A stretch of 64,000 nucleotides of DNA from Lentinula raphanica (GCA_027919835.1 JANVFP010000053.1:114657-178656), one strand, 5' to 3'; shown: positions 35,537-46,751, numbered from the stretch's first letter. Made by a program: numbers and translations. The notes: a model not told the origin generated them from the sequence alone.

Positions 35537-36700
35537 GGGCTTCTTTGGATAGGTTGGTTTCGGCCTCTTATCTATCTATGCGATTTGGCTAGGTTCATTT
35601 CCATACGAGCTCCGACCAGCCCTCGAACGTTATCCAATGAGTTGAACAAACTTCACAGTTTCGTCGGCTTCGGTCTTCTGTGCTACTAACGATTGGTCTT
35701 GGCCTTTCGTTCGGTATGATTTGGCGATGTCCCTTCATGCCTTGGCCCTTTCGTTGGGCTTTTCGTGGCCCTTGAATGCTAGATGTTGCTCGTCAGCTTG
35801 TTTTCTGGTCTTCTGTCGGATAGGTAGGCTTCGGCCTCTTGTCTATCCATGCGATTTGGCGAGGTCCATTTCCATGCGAGTTTTGGATGGCCCTCGCACC
35901 CCATCCACTGAGTCCAAAGTTCCGTCGGATTCGGTCTTCTGTGCTATCAACGATTGGTTTTGGCCTTTCGACCGGTATGATTTGGCAATGTCCCTTCATG
36001 CCTGGGCTCTCTCGAATGCTAGACGTTGCTCATAAGCTTGTCTTTCTGGTCTTCTGTCGGATAGGTAGCCTGAGGCTTCGGCCTCTTGTCTATCTATGCG
36101 ATTTGGCTAGGCTCATTTCCATATGAGTCTTGGATAGCCCTCGAACGTTATCCACTGAGTCAAACGAACTCCAAATTTTCGTCGGCTTCGGTCTTCTGTG
36201 CTACTAACGATTGGTCTTGGCCTTTCGACCGATATGATTCGACGATGTCCCTCCATGCCTTGGCTTTTTCATTGGGCTTTTTGTGGCCCTCGGATGCTAG
36301 CCTTTGCTCGTCAGCTTGTTTTTCTGGTCTTTTGTCGGAGAGGTAGGCTTCGGCCTCTTATCTATCTATCCGATTTGGCTAGGTTCATTTCCGTATGAGT
36401 TGAGTTGAAGTCTATTTCGTTGGCTACGGTCTTCTAGGCTACTAATGATTGGTCCTGTCCTTTCTACCGGTATGATTTGGCGATGTCCCCTCATGCCTTG
36501 GCTTTTTCGTTGGGCTTTTTGTGGCCCTCGAATGCTAGACGTTGCTCATTAGCTTGCTTTTCTGGTCTTCTGTCGGATAGGTAGGCTTCAGCCTCTTATA
36601 TATCTATCCGATTTGGCTAGGCTCATTTCCATACGAGTCTTGGATAGCCCTCGAACGCTATCCATTGAGTTGAACGAACTTCAAAGTTTCGTCGGCTTCG
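35537..36700 (+). repeat. Tandem array of about five 240-280 bp hairpin units
   Basis: Units begin near 35537, 35819, 36059, 36336 and 36571 with GGATAGGT(A/T)GG(C/T)TTCGGCCTC or a close variant. Each continues through CGATTTGGCTAGG, CGAGT..GATGGCCCTCG, CGTCGGCTTCGGTCTTCTG, CGGTATGATTTGGCGATGTCC, TTGGGCTTTT(C/T)GTGGCCCTCG and TGCTAGACGTTGCTC, ending in TCTGGTCTTCTGTC. Every complete unit contains several small palindromes with TTCG or TTTT loops. Copy 1 at 9.96-10.5 kb holds only two to three such units, so this locus has expanded. Confidence 0.8.
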
Positions 36701-39123
36701 GCACAAGCATTCCTACCGGTATGTCTTAGCGATTCTTCCAGCCTCGCCTCTTTCGTCGGGCTTTTCGCGACTCTTAAATGCTGCTCATCTCTTTCACGTA
36801 GTTGGCTATGTATGACTCTCTGTGTTACATTCGGTGGACCTCGGGTACGACTGGTCGCTTGCATGTTTCTCTCATCTCTCTCGTCTGGTTGGCCTTTGAG
36901 CCTTCTGTGCGATATGTTGGTTTTGGCCTTCCCTATGTGAGTTTCGCCTACTCCTTTCCAGGCCATATTGTGACCTGGGCTCTCCTGGTCCTCCTTCCAC
37001 CGGCGGCGGTGTGCCTTCATGAGTCTTGAATAGTTGTATTTTTCATGGCCGTCCACGAGAGCACGTTTTTTGCTCTCTCTTGTGTCGTTGGTTTTGGCTG
37101 TCTCTTCGATCGGTTGGTTTTGACCTTTTCCCCGTACATGTACTCTAACTCTACATTCACAGTTTGGCCTTAGATTTATCGTGGCGCTTCTTCTTTTGAT
37201 ACTTGCACTTTCCCGTTTGACGCGCATCTACGTCGACTGGTGAATCAACGACCTACAGCAAGGAATTGTTACAATTCCCGACATTGGGACGTATCATTGT
37301 AAAGTCATTTACAACGATACGTCCTATAGCCGACATTATCTTTTGTAAAATACTGTGACCGATATCGTTGTGTCGACGTTCAATTGTGGAGCACAAAGAT
37401 ATCCACTCTAGCGTCCGATGCGCCCTTAGCGCAGTCACTCGCCCCCTCGCTCCTTTCTACCTTCTCCTCTGTCTTCGCGCTACCTCTCGCAGTCTCTCCC
37501 AGTATCACAAATTTCCAAAGAAACGAGAAGCGTATAGCGTACATATGGGCTCAAGAGTACTAGGGTGTACGATGGCTGAAATTTGAAACGTTGTAGTTAC
37601 GAGCTTTTTGGGGCACTGAGTCCTCTTATAGTGTCCCTGCGTTCTGGTAATTTCTAGACACTGGATGAGGGCTTGGAGTATCGAAAAGCTGAAGGGTACT
37701 CCCAGACACTACCTCTCTAGCCCGCATCGCATCTGATCCTCGCATTTCCGCGGCGGCAGCAAATATTCAAAGAGGCTGCGATTAGGGCGGATCAAAGTGG
37801 CCTCCAATGCAGCTTAACTCAAGGTAGCTGGAGGGGAAGGGCAGAGGCAAACTCAAGAGGAGGAGCTTACCAAAGGCTGGGCACTGTATGTAGTAGTATA
37901 TATCATAATCATGGCATGCATGGAGTACATGGTCACCTCTTGATTGATACACCCCTTATATTAGGACATTTATGGATGAATTTATAGAGCTGCACTTCTG
38001 TTCCACTCACAAGCTCGCAAATCTTGCATAGATATCTTACTGCGTAGATTACTGAAACAAGATACATGCTAGAGGTAAGGTTCAGGCAAGGAAAGTGGCG
38101 AACAAGGCAGGCTGGAAAGCCTCATGTTGCGATTTCCAATGACGAACCAGATGTCTTCATGAAAGTATTTTGAGGTCGGGAAAATATCTTAGAAGAAGAT
38201 ATAACGAGATATTGAGATAAATGATTGAGGTATTTCAGGAAGAGACGTACAAGGTTAATCACGTCCGGACTCCGCAGGATGCTCTTATCGCGCTGTTGAA
38301 TGCCACGATGGGCGTACTGCTGCATTATCGACATTTAAACGTTGTTGTTTGAATTGGATGTTGATTGAAGTCTTCCATGGCTGCGCCGGAAGATGACGAT
38401 TTGGCGTGTACAGCCGACGAGTTCGAGTGTTCTCTTGGGAGCGATGATTGAGGGAAAAGCCTTAGCATGAGGCGTTGGAGTCGATCGAGAGCAACTTCTG
38501 GATGAGAATTTTGAAGTATGACAAGGCGCGACATTTTAGGTATCAATGTTCGACATCAAGTAAATGTCTCAAAGTGCTAATATCGGGACAGTGGGTGGGT
38601 GAAACCGAATGACTGAGCTAGTAGTAGTACGTGGGTATCAGAGACATGACAGAGCGCCAGCATTCATGACGAACTTCATACCTTTGTATCATATCAGCAA
38701 ATTCGGCGATCCGTAATTGGTAGTATGGCTTCATACTCGCCATAGCCAATCATATCTAATTCGAGCGATACGACAGCCAAGGCAGGGTGCGTAAATTCAG
38801 ACGGGGAACTTATGACAATATGCCTCTGCCACATCCCCATCATACCGCTTCACAGTGCAGCTTTATATATCATAGCCAGCTGCAAGCTGTATAAACTCGT
38901 ATGATTCTCATATAATCTCATGTCTACTATGATAGGCGTATGATCCTTTGAATGAACCGAATGACTCTGTTCCAAAGACAAAATTTGAACGTAACGTTGA
39001 ACGCGCTGGTCTCCATTTCACACCGAGAGCAATAGAATCAGACTTGGGAGTCCTGGAACACGAACCATGGTCAAATTTTCAGTGGAGGTGAAGGAAGCCA
39101 GTACACTTACTGGCATTATGCCA
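36701..39123. other. Degenerate array tail, then gene-poor sequence
   Basis: Up to about 37230 the sequence still shows array-like phrases (GTTGGTTTTGGCC, TTGGTTTTGGCTGTC), fading gradually. Beyond that I see no repeat. A possible small minus-strand gene starts at 38534 (MSRLVILQNSHPEVALDRLQRLML...) and may have a further exon near 38320-38250 (YAHRGIQQRDKSILRSPDVINL), but no clean splice joins them, so it is not called. Confidence 0.4.
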
Positions 39124-39584
39124 TTAATCCGACACGATGATTTCATCATCCGCCGCCACCTCAATCTCAGGCTGTTTTCCTTTTCGTTTGTGTGCTAAGC
39201 TTTCTTGAATTTGTCGAGCTTCTTTCAAGTACGGTGCTGCACCGGCGTTGGGGAGAAGAGGAATATAGGCTTCGCTTGTTTTCATGATGAGTTCCCATTT
39301 GTTGGAACCGAGTTTGAGAATGTCGTAGTAGAATTTCGCCGCCTGTGGTCCCCATTGGTCGCCGAAGTTGTCTGGTGAGTTAGCGGGTTTCTTCTTCTTT
39401 GTTGTCTGAGAGTCTGCTGGAGATGCTGGCTCTGTGGTGTTACTGGACCTGGAAGCTTCCAAGCACCTGGAATTTATGAATCAGGTTCACAACATTCCGA
39501 CTGTGTTTGGTTTTCTTACCGCGGTTGTAGCAAGAGCAAGAGCGCCAGCTGGAGCTGTTGGTTTGTTGATACCAGGAGCAGCAT
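39124..39584 (-). CDS. Small hypothetical protein, two exons
   Basis: Exons 39584-39520 and 39466-39124 with a 53-nt intron (CCGCG/GTAAGA...TTCCAG/GTGC) give 135 aa in frame. The N-terminus is hydrophobic and Leu/Gln-rich (MLLLVSTNQQLQLALLLLLQ), then a Ser/Thr/Lys linker, a compact segment GPQAAKFYYDILKLGSNKWELI and an acidic C-terminus (EIEVAADDEIIVSD). No family recognised. The first exon is uncertain; the ORF alone from 39462 is the fallback. Confidence 0.4.
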
Positions 39585-40642
39585 AACTCCACGAGAGGAA
39601 GAATGCAAATGTGTGCATGATATTACCTTCTCTCTGTCAAATCCCAATCCGTACCTCCAAAAGGTTTTTCTTATCCAAAGACGTCGCATTCACAATCGTT
39701 CTCGAATTCCGAAAGCAGAATTCCGAACGACGCTTGACCATGCCTTCGGATGAGTCTCAATAAGGGCAGCGTATCCCGTCGTTCATGATTGAAATGTACC
39801 GTGAAACAACTGGCATTGTTGGATGCTGGGAATTAGAAACGAATTGATTCAGTGGGTAAAGCGATAAACGGAATGAATACCAAGTTCAAGCGTGAAGTAT
39901 GGACTGCAAGGGAACGTTGTGTAGAGTGGAAAACGATAGAATCTAATTTCCGTGAAGATGCCTATGAAAATTGTTACATAGAGAGGACGCAGGTAAAACG
40001 AACCATTGGCCGTTCGTCAGACAGTTTCGGATCTCATCATGCTCACAGACTCTTCTTTTTTCGGAATTTTCGACTGGTTGTTTCCTTGACATCTTGTGAG
40101 CAGGAACGTGGAGGTGGATAGGCGCATGCGATACGATAAACTGATCTCGAGGTGAACATGCTTCAAGTGCCGCTCAGAATTACACTTCGAAGTCGAGATC
40201 GAAGACACGGATAGGAGAATTCGAGATCACATACCGAAAAGAGACCAACCAGGTGAGATTTGAGATGCCCACTTCTGATGAACGTGAAGACCCTCGCTAC
40301 ACCCAATCGACGAAATCTCTATCCTTTCCTAACCCATTGAATGAGGTGTTCGCTCCGTGACTATATGATTCGTGAAATCGTTATAAATGTCCCAGCTTCA
40401 GTCACGATCCTGCACAAAACTTGTCGGCCTCTGATAACGTCTGCACTGGATATGCTTTGAGGACCATGTTCGCCATTGGATTCCCTGGGAGGAGGGTCCC
40501 GGGAATGATCTGCGCAACGATGTTCCGAATTCAGGGTCATCTATAGAGGAGGTACCTAGTGGGAATGTCAATCCAGACAATGTAAACGAAACATAACTCA
40601 CCACCAATCCGGCACCTCCAGATAACTTCTTATCAACTTCAC
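39585..40642. other. Intergenic region without a supported gene
   Basis: Short frames such as + 39852-40121 and - 40398-40607 have no splice support or motifs. I see no repeat shared with the rest of the window. Confidence 0.3.
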
Positions 40643-41041
40643 ATGGATATCGTCACTGTCTACCCCGATCCGCTTCACCCCAGCGAGGGGAGCCTTCCTG
40701 TGGTAGATCAGGAGACGATGCGAAGAATATGGGGAGAACAAGAGGACCTCATCGTACATCCTACGGGCTTACAGTGGGCACCAGGTGCGCACGGGCAATG
40801 GTCGTGCACTGATCTAAGCTCTCACATCGAGCTTAGCGCATCTCAATTCCCATTCATCAACTCCTGCCCACCTGTTGCATATACTTCTCTCACTCTTTCT
40901 AGCCGCTCAGTGCAAGGTGCAAGGGGATACTTTGATGCATTGTCCCATCGACATAGACTGCAATACAATCATCTAGCTCCCTTGAGTCTTTGGAACGTTC
41001 GTTATAGTAGATACAGGAGGATGGAGCAAAGGGACTTGTGA
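40643..41041 (+). CDS. Hypothetical protein or gene fragment, related to 46.1-46.3 kb
   Basis: A frame starting MDIVTVYPDPLHPSEGSL. Residues about 24-88 (MRRIWGEQEDLIVHPTGLQW, SHIELSASQFPFINSC) align at protein and DNA level with a second copy near 46100-46330 (MGRRWGKQQVFIVHLTGSQR, AHIALSDSQFPFIDLY). Possible further exons follow (about 41090-41190, reading SPVGVVDEGRDVDVETRLGAKLVSGMGEL without residual stops, then about 41260-41330, and a frame at 41370-41570). The duplication suggests a real family or a mobile remnant; function unknown. Confidence 0.35.
   Translation: MDIVTVYPDPLHPSEGSLPVVDQETMRRIWGEQEDLIVHPTGLQWAPGAHGQWSCTDLSSHIELSASQFPFINSCPPVAYTSLTLSSRSVQGARGYFDALSHRHRLQYNHLAPLSLWNVRYSRYRRMEQRDL
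40690..40920 (+). repeat. Diverged dispersed duplicate, copy A
   Basis: Shares phrases such as CATCGTACATC(C/T)TACGGG(C/T)T, CACCAGGTG and CTCAATTCCC(A/G)TTCATC in the same order with 46.10-46.33 kb. Identity is roughly three-quarters by eye. Confidence 0.6.
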
Positions 41042-41709
41042 ATTCACTATGACCTTTGCCTTGCGATAACCAGCTTCCTACGTTTCCCAAGCCATCTCAA
41101 AGTCCAGTTGGCGTTGTGGATGAAGGCCGTGATGTTGACGTGGAAACGAGACTAGGCGCGAAGCTCGTCAGTGGCATGGGGGAATTGACGACGTGAGTGA
41201 TATTCACGTACCATGGTACCAGGTCCAGTGTGTCTACCAATAACACCCTGCCTTGTCTACCGCTGTACTGGGGAAGCATCTGGTACTGGTTGCGATGCCA
41301 GACGAGACGACATATCTGAAACGGGCAGTAAGTATGAAAAATTCAAGTTAGTGAGATAATATCAGCCGTATGACTGACATACTGCTTGTTAGGGTCGACG
41401 AGCTTGTTGCTTTGACATTCTCTTGTAGGCCTGTAGTATGCGCCTCCGAAAGGACTGAACCACGGACGGTGATCAGATGGTGCATGGGTGTATCTTGTAA
41501 AGATGCGACCTGGAATAACCTTATCAACACGGAACGAATCATGTCCAGCTTGGTACCTATCTTTTTCTGAAGGTTTTTGTATAGTGGTTGGTGTATGATA
41601 AATATTGTACTTGAATCTTATATGCGAATCAATACATCAAGTAGTACGCCTTTCACTATGACTTTTGCAAATTAGTTGGAATATTTCGAAGAGAATGAAC
41701 GTGCATACC
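41042..41709. other. Possible downstream exons of the 40.6-kb hypothetical gene
   Basis: A frame at + 41370-41570 (LLVRVDELVALTFSCRPVVC...) and a donor-like ACG/GTGAGTG near 41191 could belong to a multi-exon continuation of the preceding hypothetical gene. I could not resolve a consistent model. Confidence 0.25.
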
Positions 41710-42267
41710 TTACGCCCTTGCAGCCCTAACAAGGCGCGGACGGATTATCTCTTTCCATGCAAACGACCTTTTCCCATGAAAGACAAACTTCTCGATATGA
41801 ATCCTGCGACCTGAACAAGCTGTTTGCGGGGTGGGCTGTACAGAGGATGAGCAACGTACAGAAATGACAAAAGTCCCGAGGTCGATCTGTGCACTCCAGC
41901 TCCAGTAAAATATGGACAAGTGATTCTGGAACGACGAAACTAAACCAACACATTGGACTAGATTATTCTGAGACTCACCAGCCCTCCTTCTCCTTGTCAC
42001 CCGAATAGGATGCATCCACTTTCGTCTGGGAGAAGGGCATTGCCTATCCCATTCGGCCTTTCGTTGCAGGAAGTTACGCGCCATGCCGATTTTCCACCGG
42101 CGACCGTCAAGAAAGGCATACAGATAACCGGGCCCGTCAGCGAGCGACACCGAGCGCGATCGTCGAGAGGCGTAAATGGCGCGTAATTTTCGTTGAGATC
42201 GCCGCCCCTTCGTCCGAGGAGAGGAATTGGAACGATATGCGGATATGAAACGATGGCTGGCAGACAT
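41710..42267 (-). CDS. T5orf172-type (GIY-YIG-related) domain protein
   Basis: Exons 42267-41979, 41925-41860 and 41810-41710, joined across introns of 53 and 49 nt, give 151 aa. A basic Ser/Arg-rich N-terminus (RSNSSPRTKGRRSQRKLRAIY) precedes GPGYLYAFLDGRRWKIGMARNF, the GYxYxF...KIG pattern of the T5orf172/MUG113 group, then RKAEWDRQCPS, a basic RVTRRRRAESLVHILLELEC, Cys/His positions (DFCHFCRRIHIE) and WKEIIRPRLVRAARA. Splicing restores the segment AESLVHILLELECTDRPR, which strongly supports the model. T5orf172 domains are related to GIY-YIG nucleases and are proposed to bind or nick DNA; activity here is unknown. The start is the first ATG in frame; a longer upstream frame has no ATG. Confidence 0.72.
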   Translation of the reverse strand: MSASHRFISAYRSNSSPRTKGRRSQRKLRAIYASRRSRSVSLADGPGYLYAFLDGRRWKIGMARNFLQRKAEWDRQCPSPRRKWMHPIRVTRRRRAGESQNNLVQCVGLVSSFQNHLSIFYWSWSAQIDLGTFVISVRCSSSVQPTPQTACSGRRIHIEKFVFHGKRSFAWKEIIRPRLVRAARA

Positions 42268-43224
42268 TTGTATGAAGACGAGGGAGTGGACGATGAAAAC
42301 TCTGATCAAGAGCTGGTGGATGCAGCAAGGAAGGGTTGTGATCTGTGTTGTCGACGTTTGCTCTGTTCTCAACGGGATCAGACAGGGGATCTAGTGAATG
42401 CAATTGGATAAAAGTTTGCGTGTGGAGGGTGTTGGAAAGGAACGACGTCCGGCAAACAATTCGTACGAGGACGAGGGTGTGATTTTGTTCTGCTGTCGAT
42501 GAGATCAGAGAGTAGATCTGGTGGATGCGGTTAAAAAGAACCTTGTTCTGTGCTGTCGATGGGATCAAGCAGAAGAAATCGTGTGTGGTCGTTTATTCCT
42601 GTTTGGAAAACGCTTCCACGTTGACTTCGAAGACAGCAAAGAGTATACGGGTTAGAGCTGGGAGTTGAAGGGCCTTTGAGGAACTGGTGGACTGAGGTAG
42701 AGGGAGATGAATTCCAAGGACTGGGCGATCAGATTCCGGTACTTGAAGTAGGAGAGTGGAAGTGAATCCCAAGATGGACATGATCTCTCAAAACAGTATT
42801 CAGACCTTCAGGATCGGTTGAGTTGGAGCGAGAGCCTGAGGAACGCTGGACAGAAGGTGTCCTGGGACTGTCATTATGCGCCTGGTTTGGTGAGAAGGAT
42901 AAGCCACCTCCAACCATGTATGACATGCTCGGGGTCGTTGCAATGGGTGAAAAGAAAGGGTCCACAACCGGTTCGGTCGCTGTTGTATGAAGCAGTCTCA
43001 AGAAACGACGGGAACCAGAAGGTTTCGAGATGACGATCTCCAGATGCGGTAGTAAGGTGCCTCGATTATCGCAACGACGGTGCTACCGAATGTTTGCCAT
43101 CCGATGTCTGGACGGTCAATGATGAACGTCCCGACAATTATCGAGTGATCAGGACAAGATATTTGCTGTTCTGGTCCAAAGCGGCCAATCCCCTACGTCA
43201 GCGCTATTGAAGAGATCCTGCAGA
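42268..43224. other. Intergenic region with weak minus-strand frames
   Basis: Minus-strand frames at 43001-42729 (a Ser/Pro-rich segment starting around MSYMVGGGLSFSPNQAH) and 42781-42593 could be exons of one low-complexity gene, but no splice pair is convincing. Short CTGTCGATG(A/G)GATCA(A/G)-type direct repeats occur near 42490-42580. Confidence 0.3.
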
Positions 43225-44060
43225 AGGAGACGCCACTGACAAGGTGCTGGGTGCATGGCTTTTACGTTGTTTTACGACAGCGGTTTTGTGGTCCAATCGT
43301 GAACTATCGCAGAAGATTCAGAATCGGAATGATCGAGGATACCACCAACTCACATCAACCCTCCTGAGCGTGAAAAAGCGAAGACGTTTCGAGTGTTGCT
43401 ATAGAAGCGAACCACCTTGGGAAGCGTGTTCTCGAGGTTACAGGAACACACTTGGGTACAATCGCCTGCGGAAGTGAGAGCCCAAACCGTGACACATTCA
43501 TCGATACTAGTAAAAAGGGCAGCTATTCTTCCACGGCGACCTGATGATACCTCCTGCCGATAAAGGTCAAGAGATATGGCTTGGCGTGTGATATTCATAG
43601 AAGGGTAGCGATGAGGGCTTCAAAACTCCTACGAGGCTGTGAGAAGTCGCAGCAAGGATTGAGTTTGAGAACGAACCTTGCCCTCCAGATCGCACTTCCC
43701 AAACATGATATCACCACGTAGCGTACCCAGTACCAAAAGGCGGGGCTTCGTCTTCAGAAGGTACAGCCAAGTGACAAGTCGATGACGATACCACACATTT
43801 CGGGTTTTGAGGTGTATATTTCATCTGTCGTAGAAAAATAGTTGGTACCGAAGTGTGTAGATCCCACATCGAAACACCGTCATAGCCTGACATCGACTAA
43901 TTAGTCGTGGGATTGAGATAGTAGGTTAGCATCGTAGCTTACCAGTGGCGGCAACGAACTTCCCTCTAGCAGAGAATGAAACTGACGAAATTCGAATTTG
44001 TCTTCTTTCGTTAAATCTGAAAAACAAAAATCAGAACTCGAAATGATCATTGAAGGACAT
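43225..44060 (-). pseudogene. WD40 membrane gene, copy 3, truncated
   Basis: Runs parallel to the complete gene at 53958-55873. The segments FRQFHSLLEGSSLP (out-of-frame reading of the exon-1 end), GYDGVSMWDLHTS, TPQNPKCVVSSSTCHLA, ATRQAISLDLYRQEVSSGRRGRIAALF and VRFYSNTRNVFAFSRSGGLM all match. Similarity stops near 43225 at the AAAAGCCATGC(A/G)CC(C/T)AGCACC splice-site region, so the second half of the propeller and the membrane helix are missing. Several small indels also break the frame. It lies next to a family-X exon-1 remnant rather than an RGGYNL gene. Confidence 0.7.
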
Positions 44061-44214
44061 ATCGTACAAACAGCCTTTGAAAGCAGTAGCACGAGGCAAA
44101 AGCCTTCATATGAAGGAAATCTTGGAACAATAAGCGGTACTATAATCTACGCTTCGGGTCTCCGAGTGTTTATACACCTTGACAGACGTAGAAAGGACAG
44201 CCGAGATGCTTGGG

Positions 44215-44308
44215 GAATTTTGTCGATTAATTGGAGCAAGTCAAATCGAAAATGTGTCGGGCTCAACCGGACGCCAGTACGCATCGTCTCCGTTCCAATG
44301 AGCCCATG
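44215..44308 (-). pseudogene. Family X copy 4, exon-1 remnant
   Basis: On the minus strand ATGGGCTCATTGGAA at 44308 matches the family-X start (ATGGGATCACTGGAA). After an internal deletion of about 80 nt it continues GATGCGTACTGGCGTCC, matching GATGCGCACTGGCGCCC, and ends near TCCAATTAATCGACAAAAT, which matches CCAGTTCATCAACGACAAAAT. No later exon is seen. The hairpin-array core follows directly on the other side, as in the other copies. Confidence 0.6.
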
Positions 44309-44875
44309 CCGACTCGTTGATTTTGGGCGAAGGGGAAGGGGTTTGTGAGTGGCCTTCGTTGTTGCAATTATAGGTTAAGAGGACAGGTAGAGATACGGAG
44401 AATTGAGTTCAGTAATAGTCTGGGCAGCTACCCACTACAGAAGAATAACTTCAACTGTAACGCAAAGGATCAAAGACCAATTGCGAAAAAACGATGGCGA
44501 ACATCGATGAACGTTGATGTTGAACTTGAGACTCAGAGAAAAAATCTCTAAGCGCCAATGCGTCTCTCAGGTTTAGGCGCTCAGATGACTAAGCATTTCG
44601 ACTTCGCCTTTTGTTCCGATCAGTGGGCACTTCAATCTTTCTCCCTCTCCTTGCTAGGTAGGCTTCAGCCTTCCGTTCAATAGACAGGCTTTTGGCCTCT
44701 CTATTTGTGTAGCTTGGATACTTTCAGTCATTTTCTCCTATATATCCCTTCATTTCGTACAACTATTGTCGCAGTTCAAGAACCTCATCCGACGTGCTCG
44801 ACAGTTTGACTTTGTCCTGCCTATTTCTGAGTACGTTGCTTTCTATACGCTGGGTCCTCCTTCCAACTTTGCGTT
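44309..44875 (+). repeat. Hairpin-rich array, copy 4, short
   Basis: Contains the family core (GGGTTTGTGAGTGGCC, AGCTACCCACTACAGAAG, CGCAAAGGATCAAAGACCAAT, TTAGGCGCTCAGATGACTAAGCATTTCGACTT, CTTGCTAGGTAGGCTTCAGCC, AGACAGGCTTTTGGCCTCTC). It ends near CTATACGCTGGGTCCTCCTTCC at about 44.87 kb, before the tandem-unit part seen in copies 1 and 2. Confidence 0.75.
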
Positions 44876-46751
44876 CAAAGAGTATATTCTGGAGCGTCAC
44901 GCCGGTATTCTGTTGAGAAGAGACCGGAATAGAAGTTCAAAAGGTCAGTTTGAATATACATACTCGACAGCGATATCCATTCTCAGTGAATTCTCTCAGA
45001 CTGTCGATAGCATTGTCCCAGGAACGGTGTTGTACTTTCGGCGGTCTACACTTGCACATTGCATTCAGTGAATTCCTAAAGGTCTTCACTGACGCTACGA
45101 ATCATACCTCACGACATCGTAGAAATAAGTGAGGAATCCATTCATGTCATGGATGATGATGTTTGATCAGTTTTTTCTCTCGTCTTGTCACCGTTCTGGA
45201 TCTAAATGATTTCGTTACACCACTATGCCTTCTGTTGATCAAAAAGTCAGAGAACAAGATTGCGCGAAGCCCGCAGTATGTCTTTGGGACCAACGACAAA
45301 GCAAAAGGGAAGACAAGAACTCCGATCTACAAACATACTCGTATTACCAACAGCCTTGGGCCATCATTTTGAACCATAACTTCAAGCTCTAGTATCCCTT
45401 ACGGAGAAATACGCGCGCGCTGAATTCTATCCATGCAAGGTTCTTGTGGAAATGCTTCGTGAACCTGAACGCTTCTTAGAACGTTTCCCACTTTCAACAC
45501 ATTGAGATTATGAAATTCCGGGGATATCAATCATTTTTCACTTTGAAAATAGCAAGTACAGAGTTGTTGATTGCAATATGATATCCCTTTGACCGCCAGC
45601 GCTTCTGGCAGTAGCAACTTGAGCTCAACAACAAGTGTTGTGGTGTTTGTCGTATGCCTCTATTCTCCAAAGTTCACCAAGTTCAGTTCACCAAGTTCAG
45701 TTCCTGTTCATGACTTGCAGTTATCTGACACTGCGGCCCGACCTAATTTTCGACTTTTCTAAAAGTTTTGCCAAAAGTTTTGCCAAAAGTCAATTTTGGC
45801 AGTGAAATTTGATCTTGTGAAAATAGTATATTCGAGTTTTCCAAATGCACTGACAATGATATTATTTTGCAAAGAGTATTGTATTCTCAAAATGCTTTGA
45901 GAAAGTTCCTTTATTGCCACTTCGGAATCTGTTTTTTTGCAGTTGCTTTAGCAGTGGCCAAAAGCTTTGACATAAGGCTCCAATTGCAAAGCTTTTCGAC
46001 GATGACAAAGGCAAATTTTTGACTTTCCAAAATAATGTGAGAAAACTGCCTTTTTAAGATTTCAAAAGAAAATTTTTTGAAATCCAGAAATAAATCGGGT
46101 TATCATCGGGAGACGATGGGGAGACGATGGGGCAAGCAGCAGGTCTTCATCGTACATCTTACGGGTTCACAGCGGGTACCAGGTGTGTATGGGCTATGGT
46201 CGCGCATTGATCTTGGCGCTCACATCGCGCTTAGTGATTCTCAATTCCCGTTCATCGACCTGTACTTTCGGCTCAGCTTCTTCAGACTTTCTTATCCTTT
46301 GCGATCATCTACTCCAAGTCACTCCAAGTCACTCAGTCTCTACCATCCCGACGCTCCAAACCCGTTTGCAACCCATGAACGTTCTGAACTCCCATGGATC
46401 GGATGTTTGTATGTTACACTCTCAGAAAATGACAAGAATAATTAGTCCCAGACGACCAATCACAGATTGTATCTCATCGATATCAGCTCAATTTCGGAGC
46501 GAATTGAACGCGACCCTGCTGTTGCACTCACCTCATTCCTCTTCCTTCTCATCAGTCGTAAATCTTACACCCTCTCTGCCAGCTATGTGAGTCTCTGCAA
46601 GCACTTATATTCGAAGTTCTACTGATGTGGTATTGCTTACAGGTCTTATACGCCTTCTATGCTACAAAACCATACCAATGTCCGTGCTCAGTTTCCTTAT
46701 TGAATTTCAGCTCTCCTTCTCAACGAATCATAGAACTTGGGCAGACAGATA
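44876..46751. other. AT-rich, gene-poor stretch with a decayed duplicate
   Basis: No gene model is convincing. At about 45760-46080 the sequence is AT-rich, with repeated AAAAGTTTTGCCAAAAGT- and TTTTGCAA-type words. 46100-46330 is the second copy of the 40.7-kb duplicate. Frames at + 46077-46445 and + 46183-46590 overlap it and are probably remnants. Confidence 0.4.
46100..46330 (+). repeat. Diverged dispersed duplicate, copy B
   Basis: Counterpart of 40690-40920. The protein-level match starts GRRWGKQQVFIVHLTGSQR. A short direct repeat GGGGAGACGATGGG occurs at its left end. Confidence 0.6.

Noticed and set aside
38122..38546. Two minus-strand frames as one gene
   Set aside because: No credible intron joins them; a splice of about 25 nt would be too short.
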